NCBI GenBank assembly: GCA_963819885.1
Contig: CAWFXV010000017.1
Location: forward strand, 4,537 to 68,536
DNA: 64,000 nt
Reading direction: 5' to 3'
Origin: JACVRX01 sp963819885
GTDB lineage: Bacteria > Actinomycetota > Actinomycetes > Jiangellales > Jiangellaceae
Each line of letters begins with the position of its first letter. Position 1 is the stretch's first letter. Both the position numbers and the translations under genes were made by a program. Positions 35,549-44,909 of this stretch are shown here, piece after piece. A model generated the notes under the pieces. The model saw nothing but the letters and a program-made list of their open reading frames with translations. It had not been told where the DNA came from and ran no database searches.

Positions 35549-36586
35549 GTGGAGATCGCGAAGGCGCAGGAACTGTTCGAGGCGGAACGCGGCTGGCTGG
35601 ACACGGCGAGTTACGGGCTGCCTCCCCGGCCCGCATGGGAGGCCTTGCAAGAGGCCCTGGCGGTCTGGCGCTGTGGGCGTGGCCACTGGAAACCATGGGG
35701 CGAGGAGACGATACGAGCGCGCGAGATCTTCGCCCGGCTGGTCGGCGTTCCGCCGGCCGACGTCACCACAGGTGCGCAGGTCTCCCAGCTGCTCGCGATG
35801 ATTGCCGCATCGCTGCCCACAGGTGCCCAGGTTGTGGTCCCTGAGGAGGAGTTCACCTCGAACCTGTTTCCGTGGCTGGTCCAGGAGCAGCGCGGAGTCC
35901 GCGTTCGGACCGTGCCCCTACGCGAGTTGGCCAACGAGATCGACCACGACACAGATCTGGTGGCGTTCAGTCTGGTCCAGTCGGCGTCCGGTGAGATCGC
36001 CGATCTTGACGCCATCATCGGCACCGCCGCATGGGCGGGCGCGAAGACGGTAGTCGACGCTACGCAAGCAGTCGGCTGGCTATCTGTTGACGCGTCTCGG
36101 GTCGATGCCCTGGTCTGCGGTGCCTACAAATGGCTGCTTTCGCCGCGCGGCACGGCGTTCATGGTCACGACGCGCGAACTCCGTGATGGAATCCTGCCGG
36201 AGCAAGCCGGCTGGTGGGCCGGTGACGACCCGCACACGTCGTACTACGGCCCACCGCTACGGTTGGCTGCCGATGCCCGCCGGCTGGACATCTCGCCGGC
36301 GTGGTTCAACTGGGTCGCCACTGCTCCAGCGCTCGACCTGTTCGAGCAGGTGGGCGTCGAGGCCATTCGAACTCATGACGTCGCGTTGGCCAACCGGTTT
36401 CGCGCCGGCCTCGGGTTACCGGTTGGTCACTCGGCGATCGTTTCCGTCGACGTGCCAGGTGCCGAGGAACGGCTGCAGGCCGCCGGTGTCCGCGCAGCCG
36501 TCCGAGGCGGTCGCCTACGGGCGTCGTTCCACCTCTACACCACCGAGGCCGACGTCGACCTCGCCCTGAACGCCCTCACGAACTAG
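35549..36586 (+). CDS. Class V PLP-dependent enzyme (aminotransferase/desulfurase/kynureninase fold)
   Basis: A 345-residue fold-type I protein. DTASYGLPPRPAWEALQ near the start; VVPEEEFTSNLFPWL; VVDATQAVGWLSVD, with Asp and Gln contacting PLP; PLP lysine in CGAYKWLLSPRGT; LAADARRLDISPAWFN. The pattern is nearest to class V aminotransferases or kynureninase-like proteins; the reaction is unknown. GTG 35549 gives the natural start (VEIAKAQELFEAERGWLDT). An unbroken frame upstream passes through the repeat and is not translated. Confidence 0.83.
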   Translation: MEIAKAQELFEAERGWLDTASYGLPPRPAWEALQEALAVWRCGRGHWKPWGEETIRAREIFARLVGVPPADVTTGAQVSQLLAMIAASLPTGAQVVVPEEEFTSNLFPWLVQEQRGVRVRTVPLRELANEIDHDTDLVAFSLVQSASGEIADLDAIIGTAAWAGAKTVVDATQAVGWLSVDASRVDALVCGAYKWLLSPRGTAFMVTTRELRDGILPEQAGWWAGDDPHTSYYGPPLRLAADARRLDISPAWFNWVATAPALDLFEQVGVEAIRTHDVALANRFRAGLGLPVGHSAIVSVDVPGAEERLQAAGVRAAVRGGRLRASFHLYTTEADVDLALNALTN

Positions 36587-36624
36587 CAACTCGCCGCCGC
36601 CATCCACGGCAACCCGCCCCAGGA

Positions 36625-37716
36625 CTAGATGATCGTCAGGTCGCGGGGGCGAAGATTGAGCCGCTCGACGCTGTCGTCGGTAGTGACGACGATGTCCTCG
36701 ATCCGGGCGCCGAAGCGTCCAGGCAGGTAGAACCCCGGCTCAATGGAGAACGCCATGCCCGGTTCGAGCAAACGGGTATTCCCGGCCACGATGTACGGAT
36801 CCTCGTGGGTCTCCAGGCCGATACCGTGCCCGGTGCGGTGGACGAAGTAGTCGCCCAGCCCTCCCGCCGTCAGGACGTCTCGTGCCGCCGCGTCGACAGA
36901 CTCCGCAGTGACGCCGGGTCGCACGCGCTCGATGGCCGCCGCTTGAGCCCGACGGAGCGTTTCGTATGCGTCGACGTACCCATCTGGCGGCCCGCCCATG
37001 ACGTAGGTCCGGGTCTCATCCGAGCAGTAGCCGCTCGGCATCGTGCCGCCGATGTCGACGACGACCGGATCGCCTGCCTCGATCACCCGATCGGACCCAC
37101 CGTGGTGCGGGCTCGCGCTGTTTGGCCCGCAGGCAACGATCACGAAGTCGACGCGCTGGTGCCCCTCGCCGATGATCGCATCGGCGACGTCGCGACCCAC
37201 CTCGCGTTCGGTCCGTCCAGCCCGCAGCCACTCCCCCATCCGAGCGTGCACCCGGTCTATGGCCGCGGCCGCGTCCCAAAGCGCCTCGACTTCCGCCGGC
37301 GCCTTTCGCATCCGGAGCTCACGAAACACCGGCCCGGCCAGAACCTGTTCCGCATCGGGCATTGCGGCCTGGAACCGCAGCACCTTCTCGGCCCACATGT
37401 GATCATCGACGGCGACCCGGCGCGCTGTTGGCACCAACTCCGCGACGAGTGCCACCGGGTCGTCGGTCTCCGGCCAGTCGACTATTTCGATGCCCATGGC
37501 GCCGGCCGGCGAAGCCTCCGCCGCCGGCCGTTCCAGCGTCGGCACGACGAGCACTGGGTCTCCGGATGCCCGCAGGAGCAGGCAGGTCAGCCGCTCCAAC
37601 GGCAGCGCGTCGTAGCCGGTCAGGTAACGCAGGTCTGCGCCGGGTGTCACCAGAACCGCGTCGAGCCCGGCAGCGGCAGCGGCGGCTTTGGCGCGCGACA
37701 TGCTCTCGACGGTCAT
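36625..37716 (-). CDS. M24 Xaa-Pro peptidase
   Basis: A 363-residue aminopeptidase P/prolidase-like protein. The N-terminal creatinase domain spans 1-130 (LVTPGADLRYLTGYDALPLERLTCL). The pita-bread catalytic domain has all five metal ligands: Asp in VVVDIGG, Asp in GYCSDETRTY, His in HRTGHGIGLETHEDPY, Glu in FSIEPGFY, Glu in GARIEDIV. It removes an N-terminal residue before proline from peptides in the cytoplasm. Divergent from the exonuclease gene (46 bases). Confidence 0.9.
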   Translation of the reverse strand: MTVESMSRAKAAAAAAGLDAVLVTPGADLRYLTGYDALPLERLTCLLLRASGDPVLVVPTLERPAAEASPAGAMGIEIVDWPETDDPVALVAELVPTARRVAVDDHMWAEKVLRFQAAMPDAEQVLAGPVFRELRMRKAPAEVEALWDAAAAIDRVHARMGEWLRAGRTEREVGRDVADAIIGEGHQRVDFVIVACGPNSASPHHGGSDRVIEAGDPVVVDIGGTMPSGYCSDETRTYVMGGPPDGYVDAYETLRRAQAAAIERVRPGVTAESVDAAARDVLTAGGLGDYFVHRTGHGIGLETHEDPYIVAGNTRLLEPGMAFSIEPGFYLPGRFGARIEDIVVTTDDSVERLNLRPRDLTII

Positions 37717-37762
37717 CGGGTGCGAGCGTATCGGCGCTGGGCGCGTGGCAGGCTCGTCCTCC

Positions 37763-38680
37763 GTGAGCCGCCTGATGCTGCTGGACGCCGCGTCGTTGTA
37801 CTTCCGAGCGTTTTATGGCGTCCCGGAATCGATGACGGCGCCGGACGGCACGCCGGTCAACGCGGTGCGGGGGTTGCTCGACTTCATCGCCCGGTTGGTC
37901 ACCGTACGGAAGCCGGACAGGCTCATCGCCTGCCTCGACGAGGACTGGCGCCCGGCGTTCCGAGTGGCGGCCGTGCCGTCGTACAAGGCACACCGCCTGC
38001 TCAATGCCGCCCGCAACATCGAGGACATCCCGCCGGCGCTTGTTGCCCAGGTGCCGCTGATCCTCGACGTGCTCGATGCGCTCGGCCTTGCCTACGTCGG
38101 CGCGCCGGGGTTCGAGGCCGACGACGTCATCGGCACACTGGCGGCCCGGGATCCAGGTCCGGTCGACGTCGTGACCGGGGACCGCGACCTGTTTCAGGTC
38201 GTCGACGACTCTCGCGAGGTTCGTGTCCTCTACACAGCGCGAGGCGTCGGGCGGCATGAGGTCGTCGACGAATCAGTAGTCGCGGCCAGGTACGGGATCC
38301 CGGGCCGCGCGTACGCGGCGTTCGCGACGCTGCGCGGCGATCCGAGCGACGGCCTGCCCGGCGTTGCCGGCGTGGGAGACAAGACAGCAGCAACGTTGGT
38401 GTCGAGGTTTGGAGATATCGACGGGCTGCTGACCGCGGTCGATGACCCGACATCGGAGCTGGCCCCGACCCTGCGCCGCAAGCTCGCCAACGCGCGCGAC
38501 TACCTGGCCGTCGCGCCTGCTGTCGTCGCCGTCCGCACTGACGTGCCGATTCCCCAGATCGACGGCAAGCTCCCCAGCGGGCCGCACGACCCGGAAGCAC
38601 TCGTCGACCTCGACGAGCGTTGGAATCTCGACTCGTCGCTGAACCGGGTGCTCAATGCCCTCGCCAGCCTGAGGGACTAG
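37763..38680 (+). CDS. 5'-3' exonuclease (PIN/FEN superfamily)
   Basis: A 305-residue nuclease like the N-terminal domain of DNA polymerase I: LLDAASLYFRAFYG, PSYKAHR, GFEADDVIGTLA, VTGDRDLFQVVDD, and the helix-three-turn-helix GLPGVAGVGDKTA. The clustered Asp residues bind two Mg ions. It removes RNA primers or flaps and is a stand-alone protein here. GTG 37763 gives the normal start. Its stop overlaps that of the convergent helY by two bases. Confidence 0.9.
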   Translation: MSRLMLLDAASLYFRAFYGVPESMTAPDGTPVNAVRGLLDFIARLVTVRKPDRLIACLDEDWRPAFRVAAVPSYKAHRLLNAARNIEDIPPALVAQVPLILDVLDALGLAYVGAPGFEADDVIGTLAARDPGPVDVVTGDRDLFQVVDDSREVRVLYTARGVGRHEVVDESVVAARYGIPGRAYAAFATLRGDPSDGLPGVAGVGDKTAATLVSRFGDIDGLLTAVDDPTSELAPTLRRKLANARDYLAVAPAVVAVRTDVPIPQIDGKLPSGPHDPEALVDLDERWNLDSSLNRVLNALASLRD

Positions 38681-41421
38681 GACGACAGTGTGGCGTAGTC
38701 GACGACACCGCGGCGGAGTGCCTGGACCGCATGCCGCGCCGTCCCGCGCAGCGGCGTATCGCCGGCGGCGTCGGCTACCTGGTCGAGCAGGTCGAGCAGT
38801 TGCCGCATCGCGCGAACGAAGTCACCGGCGGTCAGATCGGCCTCGGTGAGAACCGACTCGAGCCGGTCTCCATTGGCCCAACGCCAAGCCACGTTGGCAA
38901 AGCCCAGGTCGGGCTCGCGCAGGAAGTCCAGAGAGTGGTCTTTCTCCAGCGTGTCGAGATCGCCCCATAGCCGGACCATCTCGCCGAGGACTTCCAGGAC
39001 TCGGCCGGGTGGCAGCGGCGGAGCGAGAGCGTCGTCGGGCTGACGTGATTCGTAGCTCAGCGCAGACAGACAAGCGGCGAGCTCGGCCGGATCGAGGTCG
39101 TCCCACAGACCGTCTCGCAGCGCTTCCGCGGCGAGCAGGTCGAGCTCGGTGTAGAGCCGAGCCAGCCGGCGGCCGGCCGGCGTGACTTCGTCGCCGCGCA
39201 GATATCCCATGCTCTCCAGAACGGCACAGACCCGGTCGAACTGCCGGGCGATGGTGTTGGTCCGCGATTCGACGCGACGTTGTAGCTGCTCGACCTCGCG
39301 GCGCAGCCGCAGCCAGCGCTCCGCCCAGCGGGCATGCTCCTCCCGGTCGGCACAGCCGTGGCAGGGGTGAGTGCGGAGTTGCCGGCGAAACCGGAGCAGC
39401 TCCTCGTCATCAGCGGCTGCAACATTCGTCCGAGAACGCCGTCCGCCGCCATTGGGCGGCACCTTGGCCCGCAGCGCCGCGGCAAGGTCGCGTCGCGACG
39501 CAGCCGCCTTTGGATTGAACGACCGAGGAATGCGCAGCCGGATGAGCGACTCGACCGCGACGGGGAAATCGACCAGCGACAGCCGCCGCACCTGCCGAGC
39601 CTCCGTCAGCACCGTCGGCCGGGGCCCATCGCCACGTCCGGACGTCGACATACCGGGGTCGAGTACGACGGCAAGGCCGGCGAACTTGCCGGACGGTACG
39701 CGGATCACGTCGCCGGGCCGCAGCCGCTCCAGTGCGTCGGCCGCGGCGGCTCGGCGCAGGGCCGTTCCTTGCCGGGCCAGCGCGGCTTCGCGATCGGAGA
39801 TCTGCCGACGCAGCAGCGCGTACTCCTCGAAGTCGCCGAGATGGCAGGTCATCGCTTCGCGATACCCGTCGAGCGCCTCCTCGTGCCGGCGCAGAGTACG
39901 GGCCAGGGTCACCACTGCCCGGTCGGCTTGGAACTGGGCGAACGAGGACTCCAGGAGTTCCCTCGCCCGGGCCCGGCCCACCTGCCCGACCAGGTTCACG
40001 GCCATGTTGTACGAGGGGCGGAACGAGGATCGCAGCGGATACGTACGCGTCGAGGCGAGCCCGGCAACCGCCGTCGGATCGAGCCCAGGTTGCCAGAGCA
40101 CGATGCCGTGCCCTTCGGCGTCGATGCCCCGGCGGCCGGCCCGGCCGGTGAGCTGGGTGTACTCCCCCGGCGTGATCTCGGCGTGGGTCTCGCCATTCCA
40201 CTTGACCAGCCGCTCGATGACGACGGACCGGGCCGGCATGTTGATCCCGAGCGCGAGTGTCTCGGTCGCGAACACCGCCCGGACCAGACCGCGGACGAAC
40301 AGTTCCTCGACGACCTCCTTGAAGGTCGGCAGCATTCCGGCGTGATGCGCGGCCAGCCCGCGTTCCAGACCGTCGGTCCACTCGTGGTAGCCGAGGACGT
40401 GCAAATCCTCGTCCGGGATGTCGATGCAACGCTGCTCGACCACCGCGCGGATCTCGTCCTGCTCCTCGGGCAGCGTGAGCCGAACACCTGCGTCCAGGCA
40501 CTGTCGCACCGCTGCATCGCAGCCCACCCGACTGAACACGAAGATGATGGCGGGCAGCAGATCGGCCCGATCGAGCCGATCGAGGACGTCGACCCGGCTC
40601 GGCGTGTATGCCCCTCCGCTGCGTCGGGGCCGATGTCCGCCACGACTCGGCCTTCGGTCGCCCACGCGAGCGAAGCGCTGCTCGTCGCGCGCGTAGCGAA
40701 CCAGCTCGGGGTTGACCCGACGCGGCTCATCGGCAGCACCGCCGGTGACGAACAGATCGAGCAGGCGGGAACCGACCATGACGTATTGCCACAGCGGCAC
40801 CGGACGACGCTCCTCGACCACGACGTCAGTGTCACCACGCACCATCGAGAGCCACTCGCCGAACTCCTCCGCGTTGGAGACGGTGGCCGACAGTGAGACC
40901 ACCGCGACCGATGCCGGAAGGTGGATGATCACCTCTTCCCACACCGCTCCCCGGAACCGGTCGGCGAGGTAGTGAACCTCGTCCATGACGACGTATCCGA
41001 GACCGGCAAGCGTCGAGGATCCCGCGTAGAGCATGTTGCGCAGGACCTCGGTCGTCATCACGACGACCGGTGCTTCGGAGTTCACCGTGTTGTCGCCAGT
41101 GAGCAGGCCGACCCTGGCCGCCCCATGTCGGGCGACGAGGTCGTTGTACTTCTGGTTCGACAAAGCCTTGATCGGCGTCGTGTAGAAGCACTTGCGGCCC
41201 TGCTCGAGCGCGAGGTGGACCGCGAACTCGCCTATCACCGTCTTTCCGGAGCCAGTGGGAGCTGCGACGAGGACGCCACGGCCGTCTTCGACTGCCTGGC
41301 AGGCCCGAACCTGGAAGGCGTCGAGGGCGAACTCGTAGCCGGCGCGGAACCGGCCCAAACCGCTCGCCTTCTCCCGCTGGCGGCGCCGCGCGGCAGCGTA
41401 GCTCTCCGCGGGCGAGCTCAT
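38677..41421 (-). CDS. helY: DEVH-box RNA helicase HelY (Ski2/Mtr4-like)
   Basis: A 914-residue helicase. Motif I AAPTGSGKTVIGE, Ia TTPIKALSNQKYND, II VMDEVHYLAD, III VSLSATVSN, VI QLTGRAGRRGID. A Ski2-type C-terminal extension follows (RPSYNMAVNLVGQVGRARARELLESSFAQFQADR), then a DSHCT-like domain. A cysteine pair in PCHGCADREEH may bind zinc. It probably unwinds RNA for processing or decay. It lies at the end of the pafBC-tat-dagK series, its usual actinobacterial place. Confidence 0.92.
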   Translation of the reverse strand: MSSPAESYAAARRRQREKASGLGRFRAGYEFALDAFQVRACQAVEDGRGVLVAAPTGSGKTVIGEFAVHLALEQGRKCFYTTPIKALSNQKYNDLVARHGAARVGLLTGDNTVNSEAPVVVMTTEVLRNMLYAGSSTLAGLGYVVMDEVHYLADRFRGAVWEEVIIHLPASVAVVSLSATVSNAEEFGEWLSMVRGDTDVVVEERRPVPLWQYVMVGSRLLDLFVTGGAADEPRRVNPELVRYARDEQRFARVGDRRPSRGGHRPRRSGGAYTPSRVDVLDRLDRADLLPAIIFVFSRVGCDAAVRQCLDAGVRLTLPEEQDEIRAVVEQRCIDIPDEDLHVLGYHEWTDGLERGLAAHHAGMLPTFKEVVEELFVRGLVRAVFATETLALGINMPARSVVIERLVKWNGETHAEITPGEYTQLTGRAGRRGIDAEGHGIVLWQPGLDPTAVAGLASTRTYPLRSSFRPSYNMAVNLVGQVGRARARELLESSFAQFQADRAVVTLARTLRRHEEALDGYREAMTCHLGDFEEYALLRRQISDREAALARQGTALRRAAAADALERLRPGDVIRVPSGKFAGLAVVLDPGMSTSGRGDGPRPTVLTEARQVRRLSLVDFPVAVESLIRLRIPRSFNPKAAASRRDLAAALRAKVPPNGGGRRSRTNVAAADDEELLRFRRQLRTHPCHGCADREEHARWAERWLRLRREVEQLQRRVESRTNTIARQFDRVCAVLESMGYLRGDEVTPAGRRLARLYTELDLLAAEALRDGLWDDLDPAELAACLSALSYESRQPDDALAPPLPPGRVLEVLGEMVRLWGDLDTLEKDHSLDFLREPDLGFANVAWRWANGDRLESVLTEADLTAGDFVRAMRQLLDLLDQVADAAGDTPLRGTARHAVQALRRGVVDYATLSS

Positions 41422-41461
41422 ACCGGCAATCTAGCCCGTTGCGCATGTGGTCCTACTACGT

Positions 41462-41529
41462 CGTGAAGATCGTCGTGTAGCCGGTCGCGGCGGCAAGGCG
41501 GTGCCTGAAGCATCACGACGATCTTCACG
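41462..41529. repeat. Perfect 16-bp inverted repeat between dagK and helY
   Basis: CGTGAAGATCGTCGTG (41462-41477) and CACGACGATCTTCACG (41514-41529) are exact reverse complements, 36 bases apart. The right arm covers the dagK stop codon and the whole unit sits in the 103-base gap before helY. Too long a loop for a classical terminator, but the interior can pair further. It could cut helY expression relative to dagK or be a small palindromic mobile element. Confidence 0.75.
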
Positions 41530-42406
41530 GCACAGGGACGAGCACCCGAAGGGCTGCTGGGACAACCTCGAACGTCTGCGGGAGGGGGCCGAGCCGCTCG
41601 CCGTCCGCATAGGCGGTGATCCCGGGCGCGTCGATGAGCACCCGCTTTGCCCGGCGCACCTCCACGACCGGCAGCCGCACGTGTGAGCCGGTGTAGACGC
41701 GAGGGAAGACAGTGACGAACCGTGCTTTCGACAGCGGCTTGACGATCACGACATCGAGCAGTCCGTCGTCGACGATGGCGTTCGGGGTCACCTTCATCCC
41801 GCCGCCGTACGACGGGATGTTGCCGATCGCGACCAGCATGGCGCTGGTCTGCCAGGCCTCTCCGTCCAAATCCAGCGCGTACGGAACCGCACGAAACACC
41901 CCGAGCTCGGCCAGCATCGCCAGGTTGTATCGCATTCGCCCGCGCGGCCAGCTCATCCGGTTGGCGCGGTCGTTCACTCGGGCGTCGAACCCGGCGGCCA
42001 CGACGCCGCCGAACCACTGGTCAGCGGATCGGCCCAGGTCGACCCGGCGTTCGGCGCCGGTGACGACGATGCGTGCGGCCGCGGCCACATCGCGCAGCGG
42101 GATCCCGAGCGCTCGGGCGAAGTCGTTGCCGGTCCCCGCCGGGGCGACCGCGAAGGCAACGTCCGTGCCGCCGACCGCCTGCAGACCGAGATGGACCATG
42201 CCGTCGCCGCCGACCACCATCAAGGCATCGGTTCCCTGAGCAACAGCCTCGTGCGCGAGGTCCTGGCTCTCCCTGACGTCCCGGCCGGCAAGCTGACGGA
42301 CGGCAAGGCCCGCGTCCCGCAGCCGCGCTGCCACCTCCCGGCCGACCCGTGCGCCCCTGCCCCTGCCCGAGGTCGGGTTGACGAGCAGGGCGATCTCGCG
42401 GGACAC
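41525..42406 (-). CDS. Diacylglycerol/sphingosine-kinase family lipid kinase
   Basis: A 293-residue DagK-type lipid kinase. ALLVNPTSGRGRG at the start; the nucleotide motif is VVGGDGMVHLGLQAV, with Met in place of the usual Thr of GGDGT; APAGTGNDFARALGIP; GGVVAAGFDARVNDRAN; NIPSYGGGMKVTPNA and DDGLLDVVIVKPLSK. It phosphorylates diacylglycerol or a related lipid at the membrane face. Follows tatC on the same strand with a 20-base gap. Confidence 0.87.
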   Translation of the reverse strand: MSREIALLVNPTSGRGRGARVGREVAARLRDAGLAVRQLAGRDVRESQDLAHEAVAQGTDALMVVGGDGMVHLGLQAVGGTDVAFAVAPAGTGNDFARALGIPLRDVAAAARIVVTGAERRVDLGRSADQWFGGVVAAGFDARVNDRANRMSWPRGRMRYNLAMLAELGVFRAVPYALDLDGEAWQTSAMLVAIGNIPSYGGGMKVTPNAIVDDGLLDVVIVKPLSKARFVTVFPRVYTGSHVRLPVVEVRRAKRVLIDAPGITAYADGERLGPLPQTFEVVPAALRVLVPVP

Positions 42407-42426
42407 GCGCGAAGGGTAGCGGGCGA

Positions 42427-43311
42427 TCAGGTGACGTCGTCGTCGATCCGCGACGGCAGGTCGTCCGTTGGGTCAGCGCGATTCAGCTCGAGCGATGAGG
42501 CGACGTCGTCGTCGACTTCCGGCCCGAGTTCGCGCGCCCGCCGCCGGTCGCTGAACCGGCAGATCAGAACCGCCGCCTCGAACAGGATCCACATCGGGCC
42601 GGCCAGCATGATCATCGTGATCGGGTCGCCCGTTGGTGTCGCGACGGCCGCGAAGACGAAGATGCCGAGTACAGTCCAGCGCCGCGTATGCGACAGCGTC
42701 TCCCCGCTGAGGACTCCCACTGCATTCAGCAGCACGACGAAGACCGGCAGCAGGAAGGCGATCCCGAACACCAGGACCAGCCGCATCACGAAGCTGAGGT
42801 AGTCGCTGAACAAGACGATGTTCGCGACGTCTTGCGGAGTAAAACCGAGGATGACCATCAGCCCGCGTGGCAGCAGCCAGAAGCACAGCGCAATCCCGGC
42901 TAGGAACAGTGGCACGGAGATCAGCACGACAGCGGCGGCCCACTTGCGTTCGTTGCGATAGAGGCCCGGCGTCACGAAGGCCCACAGCTGGTAGATCCAG
43001 ACCGGGCTTGCCACGATGACACCGACCAGCAACCCGATCTTGAGTGGGATGACGAACGGATCGGCGATCGCGCCGAAGTTGATCTCGGCCGTCAGACCTT
43101 GGGCTTCGGCGGCAGCCTTGAACGGGCCGATGAACGCGTCGATGATCTGCTGGTAGAACACCAGGCCGACGATTCCGCCGGCGATGACCGCCAGGATCGA
43201 CTTGACCAGCCGCGAGCGCAGTTCACGCAGATGCGCGGTGAGGGACATCCGGCCCTCGGGATCGCGCGTCGGCTCCGCTCCCTTCCTGCGGCGCCCGATC
43301 ACCGCCGCCAC
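42427..43311 (-). CDS. tatC: Twin-arginine translocase subunit TatC
   Basis: A 294-residue membrane protein with six helices. MSLTAHLRELRSRLVKS is the conserved cytoplasmic N-terminal signal-binding stretch; LKIGLLVGVIVASPVWIYQLWAFVTPGLYRNE is the typical second-helix region. A charged tail follows helix six. It recognises RR signal peptides and forms the Tat pore with TatA. Followed by dagK, preceded by tatA (36 bases). Confidence 0.95.
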   Translation of the reverse strand: MAAVIGRRRKGAEPTRDPEGRMSLTAHLRELRSRLVKSILAVIAGGIVGLVFYQQIIDAFIGPFKAAAEAQGLTAEINFGAIADPFVIPLKIGLLVGVIVASPVWIYQLWAFVTPGLYRNERKWAAAVVLISVPLFLAGIALCFWLLPRGLMVILGFTPQDVANIVLFSDYLSFVMRLVLVFGIAFLLPVFVVLLNAVGVLSGETLSHTRRWTVLGIFVFAAVATPTGDPITMIMLAGPMWILFEAAVLICRFSDRRRARELGPEVDDDVASSLELNRADPTDDLPSRIDDDVT

Positions 43312-43347
43312 GGCCTGATCAACCGCAATCGCCGCGTGCTGCCGCGG

Positions 43348-43638
43348 TCAGACTTCGCGCCGAGGCGCGTCGGTGGTATCGGCCACCGGATCGCGGGCTG
43401 GATCCGTGACCGGCGGCACCGGCACGTCGCCGCGTCCCGCCTCGACCTGTAACGGAGCCGCCGGCGTCGAGCTCTCGGCCTTTTCGTCCTCGGTCAGGCC
43501 CTTGGTCTCGGCCTTGAAGATCCGCAGCGACCGGCCTACCCCGCGTGCGAGGTCGGGCAGCTTCTTGGCCCCGAAGAGCAGCAAGATGATCAGGAGAATC
43601 AGGATGATCTCGGGTGGACCGATACCCCTGCCGAACAT
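43348..43638 (-). CDS. tatA: Sec-independent translocase subunit TatA
   Basis: A 96-residue protein: one N-terminal membrane helix (PPEIILILLIILLLFGAKK), a hinge, an amphipathic helix (LPDLARGVGRSLRIFKAETKG) and an acidic, Pro-rich disordered tail. These are the marks of TatA, the pore-forming subunit. ATG 43638 starts MFGRGIG; the frame upstream is only open by chance. Confidence 0.93.
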   Translation of the reverse strand: MFGRGIGPPEIILILLIILLLFGAKKLPDLARGVGRSLRIFKAETKGLTEDEKAESSTPAAPLQVEAGRGDVPVPPVTDPARDPVADTTDAPRREV

Positions 43639-43690
43639 CGCGACCTCATCTCGTTTGCATGTCGAACACCCTCGATCGTACGCCGAAGGC

Positions 43691-43894
43691 TCAGATCCCT
43701 GGCCCATGGTCGGGCGGAGCGGCCTGGCCAACGGCATTCATGGTTCGTTCCAGGTCGGCGGCCAGACTGGTCAGCTCTTTCGCAAGTAGACGGCTTCGGC
43801 GATAGACCGACCTACCGACGACGAAGACCATGACCACTGCGGCGACGAAGACCACCGTGACCAACAGAAAGAGGATGACTGCCGGCGTCGACAC
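43691..43894 (-). CDS. Small single-pass membrane protein upstream of tatA
   Basis: A 67-residue protein starting at GTG 43894. Residues 3-28 form one membrane helix (PAVILFLLVTVVFVAAVVMVF), followed by a basic stretch RSVYRRSRLLAKELT and an amphipathic helix. I do not recognise a named family. It lies between pafC (10-base gap) and tatA and may be co-transcribed; an assisting role in the Tat apparatus or membrane tethering is a guess. Confidence 0.65.
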   Translation of the reverse strand: MSTPAVILFLLVTVVFVAAVVMVFVVGRSVYRRSRLLAKELTSLAADLERTMNAVGQAAPPDHGPGI

Positions 43895-43904
43895 AGCGCG
43901 GACC

Positions 43905-44909
43905 TTACCCGGCCGAGACAGCTTGGATGTCCGGCGCATACGCGTCGAGCGCAGCGACGGCGTCATCGACGACAGCTTCGGCGAGATCTGGCGGATCGAC
44001 GATCCGGCCAGTGCCGCCCAGACGCAGACACAGGCGGCGGATCCATCGAGGATCCGCAACGCGGAGGCTGATTTGGAGCCGATCGGACCCGATCTCCTCG
44101 ACGGTCTCACACGGGTAGTAGTCGGCGACCCATCGGCCCGCTGGCTCCAACTCCATGGTGACCAGCCGGTCATCCGGCGAGGGCTGAAAGATCCCCGCGC
44201 TCAGGTCCCGAGGACGGGCCTGGGCCGGCACTTCCGCCGGCACGTCCAGCAGCGAGACCTCGGCCACCCGATCCAGGCGGAACAGCCGGACCGACTCCGC
44301 GCGGTGGCACCAGCCCTCCAGATAGAGCCGGCCGTCGGCGAGTGCCAGCCGCATCGGGTCAACGTCGCGCTCGGTGGTTTCGTCCCGCCCAGGCACCCAG
44401 TACGACAGGTGCAGCCGCCGTTTTTCGTCCAGCGCCCGCCGGATGGTGCCGGCGATGTCGGCAACTGCATCGCCGTCAACCTCGACCCGGACCGCGGCCG
44501 CTCGCTCAGCAGCCGTTCCCGCTGCGCGTTCCAGCTTGGCGACCGCCCGGTCAACCGCACTGCGCTCCACCGAACCGGGCATCGCCCCCAACGTGCGCAA
44601 CGCGACCACCAGGGCCAACGCCTCGTCAGTCCCGAGTCGCAGCGGTCGGGCCAAGTAGTCGGCATTGGAGACGTTGATGACACCCTCGCCCTCGGCGGCA
44701 TCCATGTCGACCTCGATGTAGTCGCCCATCGCGAGCCCGGGCAGACCGGAGAACCACAGCACATTCAGGTCGCGCAGGATCTGCCGCTCGGTGACCCCGA
44801 ACAAGTCGGCGACATCCGCAACCCGGGTATTGGGGTGGGAGAGCAGGTAGGGCAGCAGCGAGAGCAGCCGGGACACCTGTTCTTGCGCGCCGCTGGGCCG
44901 CCGGATCAT
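43905..44909 (-). CDS. pafC: PafC, WYL-domain regulator
   Basis: A 334-residue transcription regulator: N-terminal winged HTH (LLPYLLSHPNTRVADVADLFGVTERQILRDLNVL), central WYL domain with LSYWVPGRDETTERDVDPMRLALADGRLYLEGWC, and a C-terminal WCX domain. Works with PafB as the heterodimeric activator of the LexA-independent DNA-damage response; single-stranded DNA is the reported ligand. ATGA overlap with pafB upstream. Confidence 0.92.
   Translation of the reverse strand: MIRRPSGAQEQVSRLLSLLPYLLSHPNTRVADVADLFGVTERQILRDLNVLWFSGLPGLAMGDYIEVDMDAAEGEGVINVSNADYLARPLRLGTDEALALVVALRTLGAMPGSVERSAVDRAVAKLERAAGTAAERAAAVRVEVDGDAVADIAGTIRRALDEKRRLHLSYWVPGRDETTERDVDPMRLALADGRLYLEGWCHRAESVRLFRLDRVAEVSLLDVPAEVPAQARPRDLSAGIFQPSPDDRLVTMELEPAGRWVADYYPCETVEEIGSDRLQISLRVADPRWIRRLCLRLGGTGRIVDPPDLAEAVVDDAVAALDAYAPDIQAVSAG

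Noticed and set aside
39334..40896. A 520-codon open frame antisense to helY
   Set aside because: No domain pattern; helicase motifs I-VI are all on the minus strand.
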